From Ruminococcus sp. (GTDB lineage Bacteria; Bacillota; Clostridia; Oscillospirales; Acutalibacteraceae), in contig JAFUJH010000033.1 in assembly GCA_017473775.1 (NCBI GenBank), positions 1 through 64,000 on the forward strand: a stretch of DNA of 64,000 nucleotides. The letters run 5' to 3'. The notes below the pieces were generated by a model. The model was not told the origin of the DNA, did not search any database, and was given only the letters and a program-made list of their open reading frames with translations. Below, in pieces: positions 34,367 through 43,898 of the stretch. The first letter of the stretch is position 1. The number at the start of each line of letters is the position of its first letter. A program made the position numbers and the translations under genes.

Positions 34367-35927
34367 GTCAAAGTACAGTAAATATATAGCCTACAACCCC
34401 ACAAGATTCGCAGAAGAAGACGAAATACTCAGCCAGCTTGTACCTGCTGACAAGTGTGCAGGCGTGCCCCTTTATGCTAAGGACGGAATTGTTTATGTAG
34501 ATGACAAGGACAACCACTCCATAGTCATCGGCGGTACAGGTTGCGGCAAAAGCCGTGCCTGCAGTAAAACAACCATCAGGTCAGTTATTGCCGCAGGCGA
34601 GAGTGCCATTGTCAACGACCCTAAGGGTGAGCTGTTCAAGACCACCGCAGGCTTTGCAAAGCACAACAACTACAGAATTTATGTACTGAACCTGAGAGAT
34701 CCGGAGAAAAGCCATCACTGGAACCCTCTGTACAGCATCTATCTCTACTACCACTCGGGTCAGCTCTCCAAGGCACAGCAGGCAATTGATGACTTTGCCA
34801 CAGATATGATGATTAAAACAGCTAACGAAAGAGACCGATATTGGGACACTGTAGCCGCGGCTTACTTGTCCAGAATCATCGAGCTGTGTATGTACTTTGC
34901 CCCTACTCCTGCACACTTCACTCTGGAGAACATCATCCCTCTTTGCAACGAATCCTCAGAGCGTACCATCATTTCAATGATGGATTATGTGGACAACCTG
35001 TCCGAAGCAGTGAAGGCAGGCATAAACGGAGTTGTAACCCTGCAGGCAGAAAAGACCAAGAGCTGTATCTACAGTGTACTGAACTCAGGTCTCAACACAC
35101 TTATCAAGAGCTCTGCACTGCTCACACTGTTCAACTCCAGCGATATTGATTTTCGTCAGATGGCGTTTGAGCCCACTATTACCTACATCATCTACCCCGA
35201 TGAAAAAAGCACCATGAACAATGTGGTCAAGGCATTCCTGACTCAGGCATACACAGCCTTGGTGGATGTGTGCAACGAGCAGGCAAACGACAGACTCCCT
35301 GTCAGAATGAACTTTATTCTTGACGAATTCTCCAACCTGACTCAGATAGAGAGCTTTGACAACCGTATATCCGAATCCCGTTCCAAGAACATCCGCTACC
35401 ATCTGTACTGCCAGAGTATGAACCAGCTCAGCGAGAAATACGGAGACTATGTTGCAGAGACCATTCTCAGCAACTGTACCTCCTGGGTATGCTTCAGCTC
35501 CAAGGAAACCAAATTCCTTGAGTACATCTCCAGACTTTGCGGAACCGTGACGGATTACAATGGTGCCGAGAAGCCCCTTATCTCCCCCTCGGAGCTCCAG
35601 TTTCTCGAGAAAGGCGACAGTGCTGTTGAGGTTCTCATACTCCGTCAGGGTGTACGCCCCTATGTGACACGCCTGCCCTACTACGACAAAATCTACGAAG
35701 CTAATTACACTCTGCCTGAGATTATCCCCTCCAAGATATCCGTCACAAGCAAGCTCAGATGTGATGACTGGATAAGACTTGCACAGGATTACGAGAGCAA
35801 AAACACCTGCTCTATGCCTGAGCTTTTAACAGACGAGGAGCAGTTAGAGAGTCTCACCGCCGCACTGCAGAAAAGCATCGACTTCCACTACGGTCCTGTT
35901 GACTCTGCAGACGATGAGGATGATTAA
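34359..35927 (+). CDS. Soluble VirD4/TraG-family ATPase
   Basis: 522 residues from ATG 34359, with GGAGG upstream inside the preceding gene. Walker A IGGTGCGKSR lies near residues 57-66 and a Walker B-like MNFILDEFSNL near 320-330, followed by SRSKNIRYHLYCQSMNQL, which is typical of TraG/VirD4 coupling proteins. The usual N-terminal membrane helices are missing: the protein starts 50 residues before Walker A. Coupling proteins move DNA-protein complexes into type IV channels, but no relaxase or other type IV gene is nearby. It may be a domesticated ATPase of a distinct system. Confidence 0.88.
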   Translation: MFESKYSKYIAYNPTRFAEEDEILSQLVPADKCAGVPLYAKDGIVYVDDKDNHSIVIGGTGCGKSRACSKTTIRSVIAAGESAIVNDPKGELFKTTAGFAKHNNYRIYVLNLRDPEKSHHWNPLYSIYLYYHSGQLSKAQQAIDDFATDMMIKTANERDRYWDTVAAAYLSRIIELCMYFAPTPAHFTLENIIPLCNESSERTIISMMDYVDNLSEAVKAGINGVVTLQAEKTKSCIYSVLNSGLNTLIKSSALLTLFNSSDIDFRQMAFEPTITYIIYPDEKSTMNNVVKAFLTQAYTALVDVCNEQANDRLPVRMNFILDEFSNLTQIESFDNRISESRSKNIRYHLYCQSMNQLSEKYGDYVAETILSNCTSWVCFSSKETKFLEYISRLCGTVTDYNGAEKPLISPSELQFLEKGDSAVEVLILRQGVRPYVTRLPYYDKIYEANYTLPEIIPSKISVTSKLRCDDWIRLAQDYESKNTCSMPELLTDEEQLESLTAALQKSIDFHYGPVDSADDEDD

Positions 35928-36007
35928 TTAATACCCGATAAAACCGACAGAAGGTATCTGCCACAAATACGGCAGATACCTTCTGATTAAAACGGAGGTG
36001 CAAAAAA

Positions 36008-36940
36008 TTGAGTATACCATTTAGCGACGCATATGTTGAGTTACTGAAGCTGAGCGATAACAAACGCAGCAAGGTCTGCATTGTTCTTTCCACTCATATG
36101 ACCCGTGTGAGAAGCCTTGTGGACTTTCTTGAGAAAGATTCACCGGATAAAACAATAAGATTCTCACTCTCTGAGATAGCTAAGCTTCTCTCCCCTGCAG
36201 GAAAATACACCACCATTACATACTATAAAAGAGCAAAAGCAATACTGGAAGGCAAGAAGCCCGATTATATTATCATTGAGGATTTGCGGGATATCCCCCA
36301 CAGCTTTGATTGCTTTGACAAGCTGTTTGAGCTGATTGCCGAGGTAGGAGAGAAAACTCCCGTTATCCTCATCTCTGAATCTGCGACACAGCTTTCTACC
36401 TGTTTTGAGGATGCAACGCTTCTGGATGTTGCAGGACTGAACGAGTATTCTCTGAAGATAAAGGCATCCCCTCTGGACACAGTACAACTGTATGATGCGA
36501 ACCGCGTGGATGCTATTGCATCAGGTATTTTCCATGTGAACCACGAGTTCTACGAAAAATTCCTGATGAAGAAAAGAGAGGGTGACGCTCAGTTTGAGCA
36601 GGGCAACCTGAACAAAGCCAACCAAGCATACTTGGAGGCACTTTCCTTCCACAATTTTTACGGCAAAGCAGATACACCCATCAACAACTTTCTGACTCTT
36701 GTTATCTATCTTCGTTTCTTAGGCTGTGAATATTTCGGACCTGAAGAAAACCGAAACAAGAACCTCAGAAAAAAATTTATGTCCAAAATTGATGCTCAGC
36801 TGGAAAAGCTCACAGACAGCGTATTCGAGGCTTTTCACAGCGATATGCTCTATGAGTACAAGACGAATTACGAGTATTTTTGTAAAGGTATAGAAGACCG
36901 TACAAGCTATTTACTTTTACTCAAAGAATACATATTCTGA
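36008..36940 (+). CDS. Unrecognised protein of the VirD4-like cluster
   Basis: 310 residues from a TTG start with GGAGG nine bases upstream. The first 160 residues look like an alpha/beta nucleotide-binding fold without Walker A: strand KVCIVLSTHMTRV, Walker B-like PDYIIIEDLRDI, then PVILISESATQL as a sensor strand. The C-terminal half is helical (NLNKANQAYLEALSF is TPR-like). I do not recognise a family. It follows the ATPase by 80 bp. Confidence 0.8.
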   Translation: MSIPFSDAYVELLKLSDNKRSKVCIVLSTHMTRVRSLVDFLEKDSPDKTIRFSLSEIAKLLSPAGKYTTITYYKRAKAILEGKKPDYIIIEDLRDIPHSFDCFDKLFELIAEVGEKTPVILISESATQLSTCFEDATLLDVAGLNEYSLKIKASPLDTVQLYDANRVDAIASGIFHVNHEFYEKFLMKKREGDAQFEQGNLNKANQAYLEALSFHNFYGKADTPINNFLTLVIYLRFLGCEYFGPEENRNKNLRKKFMSKIDAQLEKLTDSVFEAFHSDMLYEYKTNYEYFCKGIEDRTSYLLLLKEYIF

Positions 36941-37022
36941 TTTTTATTCCTCAGGAGATAAATTCTGACGACACTTTCTATTATACTGTTATTATACTTT
37001 TTTCAGAAAGGAGTGCATCCCT

Positions 37023-37721
37023 GTGACCTATGTTATATCAGATTTACACGGATATCCTGTGGAGCGGTTTCAAAAGGTGCTGGACACCGTAGGCTTCTGC
37101 AAGGATGACAGGCTGTATGTACTGGGAGATTGCATTGACCGAGGCTCTGACGGGCTGAAGCTTATCCGCTTTATAATGACACAGCCCAACATCACTCTGC
37201 TTCTGGGCAACCACGAGGCTATGCTCCTTGACAACAGACTTTTATTTGAGGGGGACAGAATCCCCTGTGCCTCAGAGCTTTACGGAGAAAGACGCAAGGC
37301 GTACTCAATCTGGGTATCCAACGGTGGCTACAGCACAATGGATGCCATACAGCAGTATACAAGTGCACAGGTTAAATATATGCTGGATTTTCTGGAGCGG
37401 TGCCCTTTGTACAAGGAGATTGAGGTTGACGGAAAATCCTACATCCTAACTCACAGCGGTCTGGGGGATTTTGATAAAGACAAAGCACTGTCCGACTATT
37501 CCCGTTATGACCTGATATGGACTCGGCCCTCACTTGAGACAAGCTACTATGATGACGGCAGAATTGTTATCTTCGGGCATACTCCCACCGTCTTGTACGG
37601 CAGTATGTATAAAGGAGCTCCTGTTTTCACCGACACTTGGATTGACATTGATGTTGGCGCAGGGCTGGGGTTATCCCCAATGCTTTTGCGTCTTGATGAT
37701 ATGAAAAAGTTCTACTTCTGA
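37023..37721 (+). CDS. Calcineurin-like metallophosphatase (PP1-type)
   Basis: 232 residues from GTG 37023. All signature motifs of the bacterial PP1/PrpE-type phosphatases are present: SDLHGY at 6-11, LGDCIDRGSD near 35, LLGNHEAM near 60, THSGLGD near 145 and FGHTP near 183. It could act on phosphoproteins or on dinucleoside polyphosphates. It has GAAAGGAG upstream and follows the 36.0 kb gene by 82 bp. A link to the VirD4-like cluster is only by position. Confidence 0.92.
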   Translation: MTYVISDLHGYPVERFQKVLDTVGFCKDDRLYVLGDCIDRGSDGLKLIRFIMTQPNITLLLGNHEAMLLDNRLLFEGDRIPCASELYGERRKAYSIWVSNGGYSTMDAIQQYTSAQVKYMLDFLERCPLYKEIEVDGKSYILTHSGLGDFDKDKALSDYSRYDLIWTRPSLETSYYDDGRIVIFGHTPTVLYGSMYKGAPVFTDTWIDIDVGAGLGLSPMLLRLDDMKKFYF

Positions 37722-37740
37722 TAATAAAGGATGGATTTTT

Positions 37741-37932
37741 ATGAGCAAAGCAGACAGTAATCAAACATCTGAGCCTGTTGTATCAGCACAATTGACAGAC
37801 AGAATTAAAAAGCTCAGCAAAAATAGCAAACCCTGCTCAGAGCTTCACCGTAATCATAGGGACTCTGTGTTACCCACAGGCTCCTCAGAGCATGCAATAT
37901 TTGAGTTTTATGAGTCCCATAACTGCGGATAA
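37741..37932 (+). CDS. Small hypothetical protein
   Basis: 63 residues, polar, no membrane segment, with AAGGATGG before the ATG. It lies 19 bp after the phosphatase gene and ends just before a terminator, so it is probably the last gene of that transcript. No family recognised. Confidence 0.55.
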   Translation: MSKADSNQTSEPVVSAQLTDRIKKLSKNSKPCSELHRNHRDSVLPTGSSEHAIFEFYESHNCG

Positions 37933-37952
37933 AACACCTTTACACACAAGAA

Positions 37953-37990
37953 GGCTGACCTGCCGAGTATGACAGGTCAGCCCTCTTTGC
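37953..37990. terminator. Bidirectional terminator
   Basis: GGCTGACCTG pairs with CAGGTCAGCC; T-rich sequence follows on the plus strand. It separates the phosphatase transcript from the convergent dockerin gene. Confidence 0.82.
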
Positions 37991-38022
37991 TTTTTAGTTC
38001 CTATATATTTATGCTCTTTTTT

Positions 38023-40581
38023 TCAGTCAATCTGTACCCACTGCTCAGCGGTTTCTACACTGATGTTTTTCACCTGTGCCACATCGAAGGCATTAACCTC
38101 AATGAGCGCATAATGACAGACAACCTCACAGTCGGATATTGTGGGCATATAAATTGTCCTGTGAATAATCAGGTTTTCACCGTCAATTGTCAGCTTGTCT
38201 GTACTGAAGGTATAGCTTCCGCTTCCCATAGGATACAAACATACCACAAGGGCATCGCTCATAAAGTACAAGTCATCGTACTTTTCGTCTCTGACAGGCT
38301 TTGCCCTAAAAGTGTCCTCGGGGCTTCCCTCGATATACTCAAGCACAGCGTCAAACTCTGCTACATTGCGGACTATATAAATCTCCTGCTGATTATCGTC
38401 GTACAATTCTCCCCAGCCCTGTACTTTGCACTGCTGAACCTCGGTGAAAGAGATTTCAACGGGCTCTGTTTTCTCAGGAACAATAACTGTTTCAACATCC
38501 TCTGTAATAGTATCTGCCCCATCAATAAACCCGTTGCTCACTTCCAGCAGTACATACTGATAGTTCATATCGGGAGTAGGATTCTGCATTCTGTTAACAG
38601 TTCTGTGCAGTGTCAGGGTAGAGCCCACACGGCTCAGCCTGTCAATAGTCTGCTCACAGCAACTGCCTCCGAGAAAACTAAGAGAGATAATAAGTGAATT
38701 CTCCTCAAAGAATTCATCGTTATACTTTTCGTCCCTGACAGGCTTGGGGTCATAAATAGTTGCAAGGACTGAGTCCATCTCCTCCACAGAGTTTACAAGA
38801 TAGACCTTATCTTTATCACCCTCAACATCAAAGGCGTAGCCCTCCACACGGCGCTCCTGCGCAATCTCAAAGGGGATATCCTCATTAACAACAGGCAGAC
38901 CGCAGACTACATATACAAACTCAGTGCCGTTTTCAAGCTTTGTAACGCCCTCTATATCAGCATTTGCAACCTCAAGCAGTACATACTGACATTTTTTATT
39001 ATTGCTCTCATCATAAGGTACAACTACAGTTCTGCACACAGTCAGGGTATCCCCCTTAACTGTTACCTTGGTAATATCCTGACCGCTCTCAGCACCGTCA
39101 ACCAATGTATTCAGGGAAATAACAAGTGAGTTTTCTGCAAAGAACTCCTCGTTGTATTTTTCGTCACGCTCAGGCTTAGTATACACAGCGGTGTTCTGAC
39201 CCTCAATAGTTGCAAGCACCTCATCCATCTCAGCAGGAGATTTCACAAGATAAAGCTGTGTATCTGATGTGCCGTAGCTTAGTACACGGCACTCCTGTGC
39301 AACAGTAAAATCTATGGCTGTTGCCTCAGGGTCAGGAGCAGGTACCAAGGCATCCATTGCACCGCGAAGCTCCGAAGTTGCCTGTGTCACCTCATCCTGA
39401 GTCTGACCGTAAAGGCAGACCATCTGTGCGTTGAAATTTGCCTCTTTCAGCACTTCAAGGCTTGAGTCTGTATATCCGCCACGGTAAATAATGCCGTCTG
39501 CTTCATTCATAAGAGGCACCAACTCTGATGTATCCAAATCCACAATTTCAAGACCCTCGATAGCCTCATTAAGTGCCGCTGTTTGCTCCACTACATTGTT
39601 GTAATTGGGGTCAACGCTTTCGTACAGCTCCTCAGCTTTTTCAATCTCGTCCATAAGTTTACTCACTGTTGATGACACAAAGTTGCTTCCGGGAACAATC
39701 TGATTCTTTGCGTCTCTGATAGTATAGTAAAGCTCGGTCAGCGCAACCTCGGTATCATAATGAATAACAGGCAGGCAAACCTTTGTAAGCTTACCTACAC
39801 AGCTTGCAAGCTTTATCTCTGCTATACACTTCTGAATCTCTGTGGCATCCTTGATGTTAACATCTCCATCACCGTTTGCATCTGCAAGATACAGATTCGC
39901 AGAATACAGAAGATGTATACCTGCAATATGCTTCTGCACTGCAGTTGCGTCCTTGATGTTGAGGGTATTATCGTTGTTTACATCACCCCAAAGACCGTAC
40001 ACCTTTTCGTTCCAATCAAATGAAGCCACTGCGTAGCTGTCCACAACATTCACAACGCCCTCAATATCAGAGTTCTTTACCTCCATCAGGGCATAACGCA
40101 ACATCATATCATCAGTACCGGCTTCGGGATAATATATATTCCTGTGTACTGTCAGGGTGTCACCATCTACTGCCAGCATATCTATGCTCTGGCGTTCACT
40201 ACCGCTGCCGAACACATACAGTCCGATAACCAACGCATTCTCAGTAAAATACTCATCGTTGTACTTTTCATCCCTGACAGGTTTGGGCTCCCATTTATCA
40301 TCGGGACTGCCGTGGATAGTATCAAGAACTGCGTCCATCTCCTCCACGGATTTCACAAGATGCAATTCACTACCTGAGTCAGGGTAATAATACTGAACCC
40401 TGCACTCCTGCACAAGGGTGAAAGGAATCTCGTCACCTGATGCCACAGGTGCTTCAAGGGAATCAATAGCAGAATTCGGCTCATCAATCAGAGCCTGAGT
40501 CTCTGCCGACACAGCAGGCACACCCACAGACAGCAGTATCAGCACCGCCATAGTCACAGCTAAAAATCGTCTCAGTTTCAT
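38023..40581 (-). CDS. Secreted dockerin protein with four copies of a 125-residue repeat
   Basis: 852 residues with a signal peptide (to about 27). A repeat unit of about 125 residues occurs four times (about 52-178, 420-545, 565-690, 715-840). Each copy holds QxxRV near its start, a K-P-x-R-D-E-K-Y-(N/D)-(D/E) motif, L-(V/I)-(I/V)-x-L, and Y-(V/A)-L-(L/I)-E-V near its end. A type I-like dockerin (198-258, two NIKDAT calcium loops) sits between copies 1 and 2, not at an end. A helical linker (280-410) separates copies 1 and 2. The dockerin should attach it to a cohesin scaffold; the repeat's function is unknown to me. Confidence 0.9.
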   Translation of the reverse strand: MKLRRFLAVTMAVLILLSVGVPAVSAETQALIDEPNSAIDSLEAPVASGDEIPFTLVQECRVQYYYPDSGSELHLVKSVEEMDAVLDTIHGSPDDKWEPKPVRDEKYNDEYFTENALVIGLYVFGSGSERQSIDMLAVDGDTLTVHRNIYYPEAGTDDMMLRYALMEVKNSDIEGVVNVVDSYAVASFDWNEKVYGLWGDVNNDNTLNIKDATAVQKHIAGIHLLYSANLYLADANGDGDVNIKDATEIQKCIAEIKLASCVGKLTKVCLPVIHYDTEVALTELYYTIRDAKNQIVPGSNFVSSTVSKLMDEIEKAEELYESVDPNYNNVVEQTAALNEAIEGLEIVDLDTSELVPLMNEADGIIYRGGYTDSSLEVLKEANFNAQMVCLYGQTQDEVTQATSELRGAMDALVPAPDPEATAIDFTVAQECRVLSYGTSDTQLYLVKSPAEMDEVLATIEGQNTAVYTKPERDEKYNEEFFAENSLVISLNTLVDGAESGQDITKVTVKGDTLTVCRTVVVPYDESNNKKCQYVLLEVANADIEGVTKLENGTEFVYVVCGLPVVNEDIPFEIAQERRVEGYAFDVEGDKDKVYLVNSVEEMDSVLATIYDPKPVRDEKYNDEFFEENSLIISLSFLGGSCCEQTIDRLSRVGSTLTLHRTVNRMQNPTPDMNYQYVLLEVSNGFIDGADTITEDVETVIVPEKTEPVEISFTEVQQCKVQGWGELYDDNQQEIYIVRNVAEFDAVLEYIEGSPEDTFRAKPVRDEKYDDLYFMSDALVVCLYPMGSGSYTFSTDKLTIDGENLIIHRTIYMPTISDCEVVCHYALIEVNAFDVAQVKNISVETAEQWVQID

Positions 40582-40624
40582 AGTAACACTCCTTTGTAGG
40601 TTTATAGTATATGAGGTTTTTCAA

Positions 40625-40750
40625 GGCTCCCTCCCTGAGGGAGCTGGATTTCGGCAACGCCGAAAGACTGAGGGAGTTTTAGAAACCTTTCCTTTTACTC
40701 CTCCCGTCTGTGCTTTCGCACAGTCATTCTCCTCACGGAGGGCTTTGACC
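40625..40750. repeat. Dispersed intergenic palindromic repeat, copy 1
   Basis: CTCCCTCCCTGAGGGAG begins a structure of nested hairpins (TTTCGGCAACGCCGAAA, GTGCTTTCGCAC) that ends CCTCACGGAGGGCTTT. A related element is at 53107-53255. No gene lies in the 317 bases from 40582 to 40898. Confidence 0.8.
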
Positions 40751-40898
40751 TCTCTACTTCTAATACAATTATACAAGCCAAAACATCTCACACAAATTTA
40801 AAATTTCAGAAAAAAACATAGCACCGCACACGAGGGAGTCATGTACGGTGCTTGTATATAATCCTCTGCGGTGCTACGCAAAGGTCCTTGGGGGACTA

Positions 40899-42218
40899 TC
40901 AGTACAACGACTCCACAAGCCCTGCAACCAGCTTCTGCACTGCGGTTGCATCCTTGATATTCACCTGTCCGTCTGTATTTGCATCAGAATTTTTATAATC
41001 AAAACCAGGGTCATCCTCTGTAATAAGGCCTGCCGTGTAACGCTGAACGGCGGTAGCATCCTTGATGTTCACTTTGCCGTCCATATTGGAGTCACCAAGC
41101 ATACGCACATTCCACGCAAGGCTCAGAAGCTCCTGTCGGTCTGAAATAACATATTTCTTTGCTGAGGCTATCATATCCTCCTCGGCCTGAACAAAGCCCT
41201 CTGCGCTTCCCATATAATAGCCATCCTGTGTGGTAACTTCAGGCACCCAAAGTCCAACATCAGGTGCAACTGTGGAAACCTCATCCATTGTACTGTCATC
41301 TCCCGAAACTTCGGGGACCTCTGTCGGATCAGTTACATCCTCTACAGCTGGAGGCACAGGCACAGACGGAGGCATCGTAGGATAGGGTACAGCTTCTGTT
41401 GTATCGTATACATTCTCAGTTGTCACCATTGCCACAGTAGTTTCTACCATTGCCGCAGTAGTCGGCGCCGGTATATCTGTGAAATCTACAGCACAGCCAT
41501 CAAAGGCATCAGAGGCTACATAGGAGCACCCACTCTCAGCATATGAGGGTATAACACTCTCAAGCCTCTTACTCTGTGCAAAAGCCATTTTATTAATCCT
41601 CGATAACGAAGGAGTAAACTTAATACTAATAAGTCCGCTTGAATAAAATCCGTAGCTATCAATTACAACAAGATTCCTTGGTAGCTTAATTTCTCTGAGG
41701 CTCTCGCAATAGCCGAACATACCAATAGGGATAGTCTGTGTACTATTCGGCAGAGTTATATCCTCAAGGCTTACACAGCCGTAGAACATATATCCGCCTA
41801 AAGCGGCATTATCTCCTGTAAAGGTCACAGCCTTTAAGCTCTTGCAATCTCTGAACACTCCAAGCCCTACAGTATCAAGGCTTGCAGGCAGTATAACCTC
41901 CTCAAGCTCATAGCAATAGAAGAAAGCCTCGTCCATAAGTGTGCTGATACCCTCAGATATGGTGACACTCCTCACCTTGGTATCATAAAAAGCCCTCTCG
42001 CCGATAGTGCTCACAGGCTTTGTGTCAATATACGAAGGCACAACTACTTCCTCGTCATAGCCTATATAATAATGGATTATAGCCGTGCCGTCCTCCAATA
42101 TCTCGTAGATGTAATCATCGTTTCTGTACAGCGGTCTGCTGCTTCCCACAGCACCTGCAGAAATCACAAGCGTCAGCGACAAAACCAACGCCGTAAAGAT
42201 CAATAAAAACTTCCTCAT
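40899..42218 (-). CDS. Secreted leucine-rich repeat protein with C-terminal dockerin
   Basis: 439 residues: signal peptide (1-23), BspA-type leucine-rich repeats (about 55-245) of the form I-G-x-x-A-F-x-x-C-x-x-L, a Thr/Pro/Val/Glu-rich linker (about 255-335), and a dockerin at the end (about 370-439) with two NIKDATAVQ loops. It should be displayed through a cohesin scaffold. BspA-type repeats often mediate binding to proteins or cells. Confidence 0.92.
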   Translation of the reverse strand: MRKFLLIFTALVLSLTLVISAGAVGSSRPLYRNDDYIYEILEDGTAIIHYYIGYDEEVVVPSYIDTKPVSTIGERAFYDTKVRSVTISEGISTLMDEAFFYCYELEEVILPASLDTVGLGVFRDCKSLKAVTFTGDNAALGGYMFYGCVSLEDITLPNSTQTIPIGMFGYCESLREIKLPRNLVVIDSYGFYSSGLISIKFTPSLSRINKMAFAQSKRLESVIPSYAESGCSYVASDAFDGCAVDFTDIPAPTTAAMVETTVAMVTTENVYDTTEAVPYPTMPPSVPVPPAVEDVTDPTEVPEVSGDDSTMDEVSTVAPDVGLWVPEVTTQDGYYMGSAEGFVQAEEDMIASAKKYVISDRQELLSLAWNVRMLGDSNMDGKVNIKDATAVQRYTAGLITEDDPGFDYKNSDANTDGQVNIKDATAVQKLVAGLVESLY

Positions 42219-42236
42219 AATGTCCCCCGAAAAAGT

Positions 42237-43193
42237 TTATTTTATTTCGGTTATAGCACTAACCGAATATGTGTAATCACAGACTGTAAGCTGTGTATTT
42301 TCTACCTCAAACACGCACCACGCGTTACCCTTATAAGCTGTATCAATGGTATACACTCCAACACAGCTTTCTCCCCTGTAAAGAGTAACTCTGGCACCTG
42401 TAGCCGAAAGCTCACCTGAGCTTTCATCCTTCAGTGCAGAGTAAGAGGCAACCGAGAATCGGAAGCTCACACCTTCCTGTGCATTGAAGGTTATAGTCTC
42501 GGGGCCGTCCCCTGTTTCACTGTCTGTATCAAGGGCGGCTATAACCTGCCCCTGTGCGTCCTCAACATCGCTGTTAAAGTAATTGAGCTTTTCTGTCACA
42601 CCCTGTGCCGTTATACTCAGGTGTGCATCAAGGTCGCACTCTTTGTCCCATGTGAGCACCGCTCTGTAGGTGTCATCTGTCATCTCGGGACTTATATAGT
42701 AATTACCGTCTCTGAGCTCCTCCTCAAGGGTGATGTAGCCATCCGTAGTAATCTGCACACTATACTCCTGTGTTGAGGGAATAGTGGCAACCGCCTCACC
42801 TTTTTCGTCGGTAACCGCCGTCACCGTCTCACCCTTTTTGTCTGTCAGCACTTCACCTTGCTTGCCAATAAAAACTATCCTTGCACCTGCAACCCCCCTG
42901 AGGCTTGTGGCGGAGGCTACACTGAATCTGACTTCCTGCACAGGTGTATTGTTAATTCCCACAGAGAATATAACGCTCAACCCCACTGCCAGCACCAGCA
43001 CTGCCGCCACCAAAGGCAAAGCCAAACTCCGCTTTCTTTTGCGGCGCATTTCTCTTTCTGCATCAAGAGAAACCGTACTTTCCTTGACCCTCAGTGCAGA
43101 GAGGATTTCATCCTGATATTCCAAGGGAAGCTGTACACTGTCAACAGCTTTTCTGTATTCATCAGCAAATCTCTTGTCAATCAAAAAAATCAT
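42237..43193 (-). CDS. Membrane anti-sigma factor with extracytoplasmic sensor domains
   Basis: 318 residues. A cytosolic N terminus of about 50 residues is followed by a basic RRKRKRS stretch, one membrane helix (about 56-78) and an outside part with a CnaB/carboxypeptidase-regulatory-like beta domain (about 90-165) and a YfaP/DUF2135-like beta domain (VLTWDKECDLDAHLS near 180). It overlaps the sigma-factor gene by 17 bp. The pair should sense something outside and release the sigma factor. Confidence 0.78.
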   Translation of the reverse strand: MIFLIDKRFADEYRKAVDSVQLPLEYQDEILSALRVKESTVSLDAEREMRRKRKRSLALPLVAAVLVLAVGLSVIFSVGINNTPVQEVRFSVASATSLRGVAGARIVFIGKQGEVLTDKKGETVTAVTDEKGEAVATIPSTQEYSVQITTDGYITLEEELRDGNYYISPEMTDDTYRAVLTWDKECDLDAHLSITAQGVTEKLNYFNSDVEDAQGQVIAALDTDSETGDGPETITFNAQEGVSFRFSVASYSALKDESSGELSATGARVTLYRGESCVGVYTIDTAYKGNAWCVFEVENTQLTVCDYTYSVSAITEIK

Positions 43194-43653
43194 CTCCTAA
43201 CCTTGTTTTTAGCAGGCTTCTGCCTCTGGCAAGCCTTGTTGACACCGCTGACTCGGTGAGCTTTATTATCCTTGCAATCTCCTTCTGTGAATAACCCTCG
43301 TAGTAGAAAAGGTGAATCACAATTCTGTACTTAGGCTCAAGGGAATTTACTGCCTCCCACAGTCCCGAGGAGTAGCTGTCATAAAACTTCAAATTTTCAT
43401 CAAGCTCTGCACAATTCCTGCGATAGGCCGAGCTCAGGTAATTCTTGCAGATATTTATTGTAACTCTGATTAGCCACGCTTTCTCGTGTTCATCAGATTC
43501 AAAGGCGGGTGCCTTCTGCATATAGCGAAGCAAAGTGTCCTGCACTGCGTCCTGAGCATCCTCCATATTGTGCGTATATGTATATGCTATCTTCATCAGG
43601 CTGTCGCCGTACTTTCTTAGCACCAAGCCTGCATCTTCACTGTGCAAAGACAA
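43177..43653 (-). CDS. ECF-family sigma factor
   Basis: 158 residues from a TTG start at 43653 with GGGAGG nine bases before; the longer frame to 43776 lacks a ribosome site. Region 2 (DAQDAVQDTLLRYMQKAP, WLIRVTINICKNYL) and region 4 (SLEPKYRIVIHLFYYEGYS, then a helix-turn-helix with TESAVSTRLARGR) are both clear. Coupled to the anti-sigma gene and next to two dockerin genes, so a role in surface or polysaccharide functions is plausible. Confidence 0.94.
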   Translation of the reverse strand: MSLHSEDAGLVLRKYGDSLMKIAYTYTHNMEDAQDAVQDTLLRYMQKAPAFESDEHEKAWLIRVTINICKNYLSSAYRRNCAELDENLKFYDSYSSGLWEAVNSLEPKYRIVIHLFYYEGYSQKEIARIIKLTESAVSTRLARGRSLLKTRLGDDFFD

Positions 43654-43819
43654 CTGTCCCCACCTCCCTCTGATAATAATACAAACGAAGTACGCAAAAC
43701 CTCTCACAAATTTTAAAGAAAAACTACATACTTCCCAAAAATCTGTCTCCTTTATAATATACCAATCCCAATGCAAAATCTACCCTGTATATAAATCAAA
43801 TCAAAATAATTCATTCCCA

Positions 43820-43849
43820 TTGCAAGTAACAACTGTTGTATGGTATAAT
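43820..43849 (+). promoter_or_regulatory. Promoter of the 43.9 kb gene
   Basis: TTGCAA (43820-43825), 18-bp spacer, TATAAT (43844-43849). Confidence 0.7.
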
Positions 43850-43898
43850 TCATATATATATAAAACATATGCAAGCAACATCCACAGGAGGACGCATA

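Noticed and set aside
37419..37432. A CRISPR-like GGAGATTGAG inside the phosphatase gene
   Set aside because: Only the short tail matches, and it encodes a normal part of the phosphatase, so it is chance.
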